Shown here piece by piece: positions 62,181 to 64,000 of a DNA stretch of 64,000 nucleotides. A program made the translations under genes and the position numbers. The stretch's first letter is position 1. Each line of letters starts with the position of its first letter. This DNA comes from Bacillota bacterium (GTDB taxonomy: Bacteria > Bacillota > UBA4882 > UBA8346). The DNA is taken from assembly GCA_023400055.1 (NCBI GenBank), contig JAEXFN010000035.1, forward strand, positions 62,001 through 126,000. Reading direction: 5' to 3'. The notes beneath the pieces were generated by a model. The model ran no database searches. It saw nothing but the letters and a program-made list of their open reading frames with translations, and had not been told where the DNA came from.

Positions 62181-63488
62181 TTACCCGCGCCGGTCCGCAA
62201 ATGCCGTTTCGAACGCCTGATCCAAATCAGCGATCAGGTCTTTGGCGCTTTCGAGCCCCAGCGACAAGCGAATAGTATCCGGGCTGAGTCCCACCAGATT
62301 CCGTTGATCCAGGGTCAACTCCACATGAGTGGTTTGAGCGGGGTTGATGATCAGTGAACGGGCGTCGCCAATATTAGCCTGATAGCCAAAGATCTTGGTT
62401 GAAGCCAGAAAAATTCTCTTTTGTTCTTCCGTGCCCTTCAACCCAAACGATAAAATCGAACCCGCTCCTTTGGGAAAATACCGGTCAGCCAAGGCTTGAT
62501 ACGGATTGCCTTTGGCGTAGGGATAACGAACCCAGTTGACATGTTCGTTTTTTTCGAGATACTCCAAAACGGATTGGGTATTGGCCACTTGCTTGGCCAC
62601 GCGCTCGGAAACTGTTTCCAGCCCCAGTAATACGAGATATGCGTCGAAAGGAGAGAGCGCCGCGCCAAGATAGTTGAGATGCACCGCACGCAATCGTCCC
62701 GTAAATGGAATCGCTGGGAACACCTGTAAAATGTTGCGTTCTATATCGTTGCCATCCCGCAAGAACCAGAGCGGTTTTTCAAAATGCGGAAAGTTTCCGT
62801 TTCCATAGTCGAATTTGCCGCTTTCAATCACGACTCCCGCAATTACATTGCCATGCCCGGAAAGCGCCTTGGTAGCCGAATAGACCACCACATCCGCACC
62901 ATGTTCAAACGGGTTCAGCAGATAAGGAGTCGCTACCGTGTTATCCACAATCAGCGGAATGCCGTGGGCGTGGGCGACGTCGGCGATCGCTTCCAAATCC
63001 GGGATGGTTACAAACGGATTCGTCAGGCTTTCAATGAAAATCGCTTTGGTGTCCGCTGTCAGTTTCTTTTGGAATTCAGCGGGATCGTCCGGATTTTCGA
63101 TCAAATCAATCGCTAATCCTAAATCAGGGAATACGGAGGCAAAACTATCGACCGTTCCGCCGTAGAGTCTGGCGGTGGTAAGAATTCTTCCGCCTTTCCC
63201 CGCAATATTCAACAATGCGTAGGACACCGCCGCCATGCCCGAGGCCAGTGCGATTGCCCCAGCCGCGCCGTGAAGGGCGGCCAGTCTTTTTTCCAAAACG
63301 TCTACCGTAGGATTGGAAAGCCGTGTGTAAATCGGGTCGCTCTCCGAAAAGGAAAACAACCGATCAGCGCGGAAGCTATCACCCAAGGCAAATGCGGTTG
63401 TTTGATAAATCGGCACAGAAACCGCGTTATTATGCTGGTCGGCACGGTATCCCGCCTGCACCTTTAACGTATCAAAATCAAGACCCAT
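62181..63488 (-). CDS. O-acetylhomoserine sulfhydrylase (MetY/Cys-Met PLP family), copy 2
   Basis: The product is 435 aa and first gene of the operon. PLP lysine in YSATKALSGHGNVIAG; other hallmarks ALASGMAAVSYALLNI, VDNTVATPYLLNPFEHGADV and DARSLIINPAQTTHVEL. It is clearly paralogous to copy 1 but with many differences, so not a recent duplicate. The start follows AAAGGGAGTTGCCAGA. Its 320-nt leader holds a palindromic element and a terminator. Confidence 0.93.
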   Translation of the reverse strand: MGLDFDTLKVQAGYRADQHNNAVSVPIYQTTAFALGDSFRADRLFSFSESDPIYTRLSNPTVDVLEKRLAALHGAAGAIALASGMAAVSYALLNIAGKGGRILTTARLYGGTVDSFASVFPDLGLAIDLIENPDDPAEFQKKLTADTKAIFIESLTNPFVTIPDLEAIADVAHAHGIPLIVDNTVATPYLLNPFEHGADVVVYSATKALSGHGNVIAGVVIESGKFDYGNGNFPHFEKPLWFLRDGNDIERNILQVFPAIPFTGRLRAVHLNYLGAALSPFDAYLVLLGLETVSERVAKQVANTQSVLEYLEKNEHVNWVRYPYAKGNPYQALADRYFPKGAGSILSFGLKGTEEQKRIFLASTKIFGYQANIGDARSLIINPAQTTHVELTLDQRNLVGLSPDTIRLSLGLESAKDLIADLDQAFETAFADRRG

Positions 63489-63604
63489 TCTGGCAACTCC
63501 CTTTCAATGAGTAAAATCTTCGTCCGGCCGTTGTTATTCCGGGTTGGATCAGACCAAAGCATCACCATCTTTCATCAATTCCCTGCCAAGCAATGGAAAA
63601 GGAT

Positions 63605-63650
63605 AAAAAAAGGAGACCAAGTTTATCCTTAAAAATAAACTTTAGTCTCC
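63605..63650 (-). terminator. Leader terminator (possible attenuator) before the sulfur operon
   Basis: On the minus strand GGAGACTAAAGTTTAT pairs with ATAAACTTGGTCTCC and runs into TTTTTTT, about 120 nt before the first start codon and 170 nt after the promoter. It must be read through for the operon to be expressed. I found no S-box, T-box or other named motif that would control it. Confidence 0.78.
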
Positions 63651-63677
63651 AGTTTTTCTGGTTAACTTTGCTGCCAT

Positions 63678-63757
63678 ATAAGTTGAAATAAATTCCGTCT
63701 TGATTCCATTTGCATTCGGCCTTCGGAAGGCAAATCTCGGTTCGGATATTTATTTCA
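63678..63757. repeat. Long palindromic element, copy 2, in the operon leader
   Basis: The left arm ATAAGTTGAAATAAAT is identical to copy 1 (11945). The right arm ATTTATTTCA (63748-63757) is shorter, followed by a TATAGC stretch as in copy 1. The inside has its own dyads (ATTTGC/GCAAAT, CCTTCGGAAGG). Confidence 0.6.
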
Positions 63758-63821
63758 TCCTAGCTATAGCGTAAAAATATTGACGAGGAACAATCTTTGC
63801 TTATCCTATCTGTTTAGTATG

Positions 63822-63850
63822 ATTTTAATCTCGAACCAAATAATTGTCAA
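63822..63850 (-). promoter_or_regulatory. Sigma-70 promoter of the sulfur operon
   Basis: Consensus TTGACA (63850-63845), a 17-bp spacer, then TAAAAT (63827-63822). It is the strongest promoter match in the region and would drive everything from metY copy 2 onward. Confidence 0.8.
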
Positions 63851-63923
63851 TCTATTTTTTGTAAATTTTTGCAATCTTTCAAATCGCTAGTTGCTGGAAC
63901 ATCATCAGAAGTCATCCCGTTGT

Positions 63924-64000
63924 TCAGATGGCCATTCTTCCTTCAACTTCCACCAGGCTTAGGTCACAACCCATTACCCAATTAACCTTCGAACTTCATT
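63924..64000 (-). pseudogene. Deletion remnant of a paralogue of the gene at 53192-53851
   Basis: The frame reads DLSLVEVEGRMAI then stop, against DLNRAEVEGRMAKGG in the intact gene. The 15 bases CCCGTTGTTCAGATG around the stop (63916-63930) equal 53184-53198, and GGCCATTCTTCCTTC right after equals 53726-53740. So 528 bp (176 codons) are missing in frame. A TGA lies upstream at 63996-63998, so the N-terminus is also broken or absent. Confidence 0.75.

Noticed and set aside
63489..63860. S-box (SAM-I) or T-box riboswitch upstream of metY copy 2
   Set aside because: I looked for GGGA-GGCC-GAAACC-type and AGGGTGGNACCGCG-type cores on the minus strand and found none; only the terminator is clear.

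Overview
The window reads as one continuous bacterial chromosome segment, moderately GC-rich in genes and AT-rich between them. Strong AGGAGG-type ribosome binding sites, GTG/TTG starts, U-tailed terminators, a DUF2935 protein, a MocR regulator, Fur and MerR regulators and PotABCD point to an anaerobic Bacillota (clostridia/Limnochordia-like). The species assignment is inference. No rRNA, tRNA, CRISPR array, phage module or transposase gene was seen.

Layout. 1-3.3 kb: BMP-type (nucleoside-like) ABC importer running off the left edge. 3.7-10.8 kb: DUF2935 protein, MocR regulator plus dapF, sfsA, a membrane diguanylate cyclase, a zinc-ribbon protein and a Fur-family regulator. 11.4-11.8 kb: a striking 21-bp repeat array. 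12-18.4 kb: DUF190-CBS protein, DUF438/hemerythrin/PAS protein, DUF1294 protein, chemoreceptor, nitroreductase. 18.8-25.2 kb: uridine kinase, Hsp20, MFS exporter, NagX-like acyltransferase, and a two-gene pectin unit (TIM-barrel isomerase, pectinesterase). 25.5-26.4 kb: a stand-alone NifB-type radical SAM protein. 26.9-30.7 kb: potABCD. 30.7-41.8 kb: secreted unknowns, a hybrid histidine kinase, RfaE-type kinase, PAS-GGDEF-HD-GYP protein and a large secreted protein resembling alpha/alpha-toroid polysaccharide lyases. 42.8-52 kb: a hydroxybenzoate-type decarboxylation island (ubiD, DASS transporter, ubiX, lpdD, MerR regulator, EEHF-type amidohydrolase, cyclase, flavodoxin-like reductase). 52.3-53.9 kb: glucosaminidase and a secreted unknown. 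54.1-63.5 kb: a long minus-strand operon with two O-acetylhomoserine sulfhydrylases, a GNAT enzyme, NifD-like, NifK-like and NifX-like proteins, and a TauABC-type importer.

The most interesting gene system is the last one. The NifD-like protein keeps Cys and His in the positions that hold FeMo-cofactor in nitrogenase, both NifDK-like subunits keep P-cluster-type cysteines, and the neighbours are methionine/cysteine synthases and an organosulfur-type transporter. This resembles methylthio-alkane reductase (Mar) sulfur salvage more than nitrogen fixation. A NifB that could make the cofactor lies 32 kb away; no NifH-like reductase is in the window.

The most interesting non-coding signal is a family of intergenic arrays made of dyad-symmetric units repeating every 21 bp, two helical turns (11.4, 42.1 and 48.4 kb), with a related 42-bp array at 25.2 kb. 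Three arrays share a common flanking motif. Other intergenic structure includes a recurrent leader motif before three minus-strand genes, a pair of long palindromic elements, a MerR operator in a 19-bp promoter spacer, and a tiny membrane-protein ORF whose ribosome binding site lies in a hairpin.
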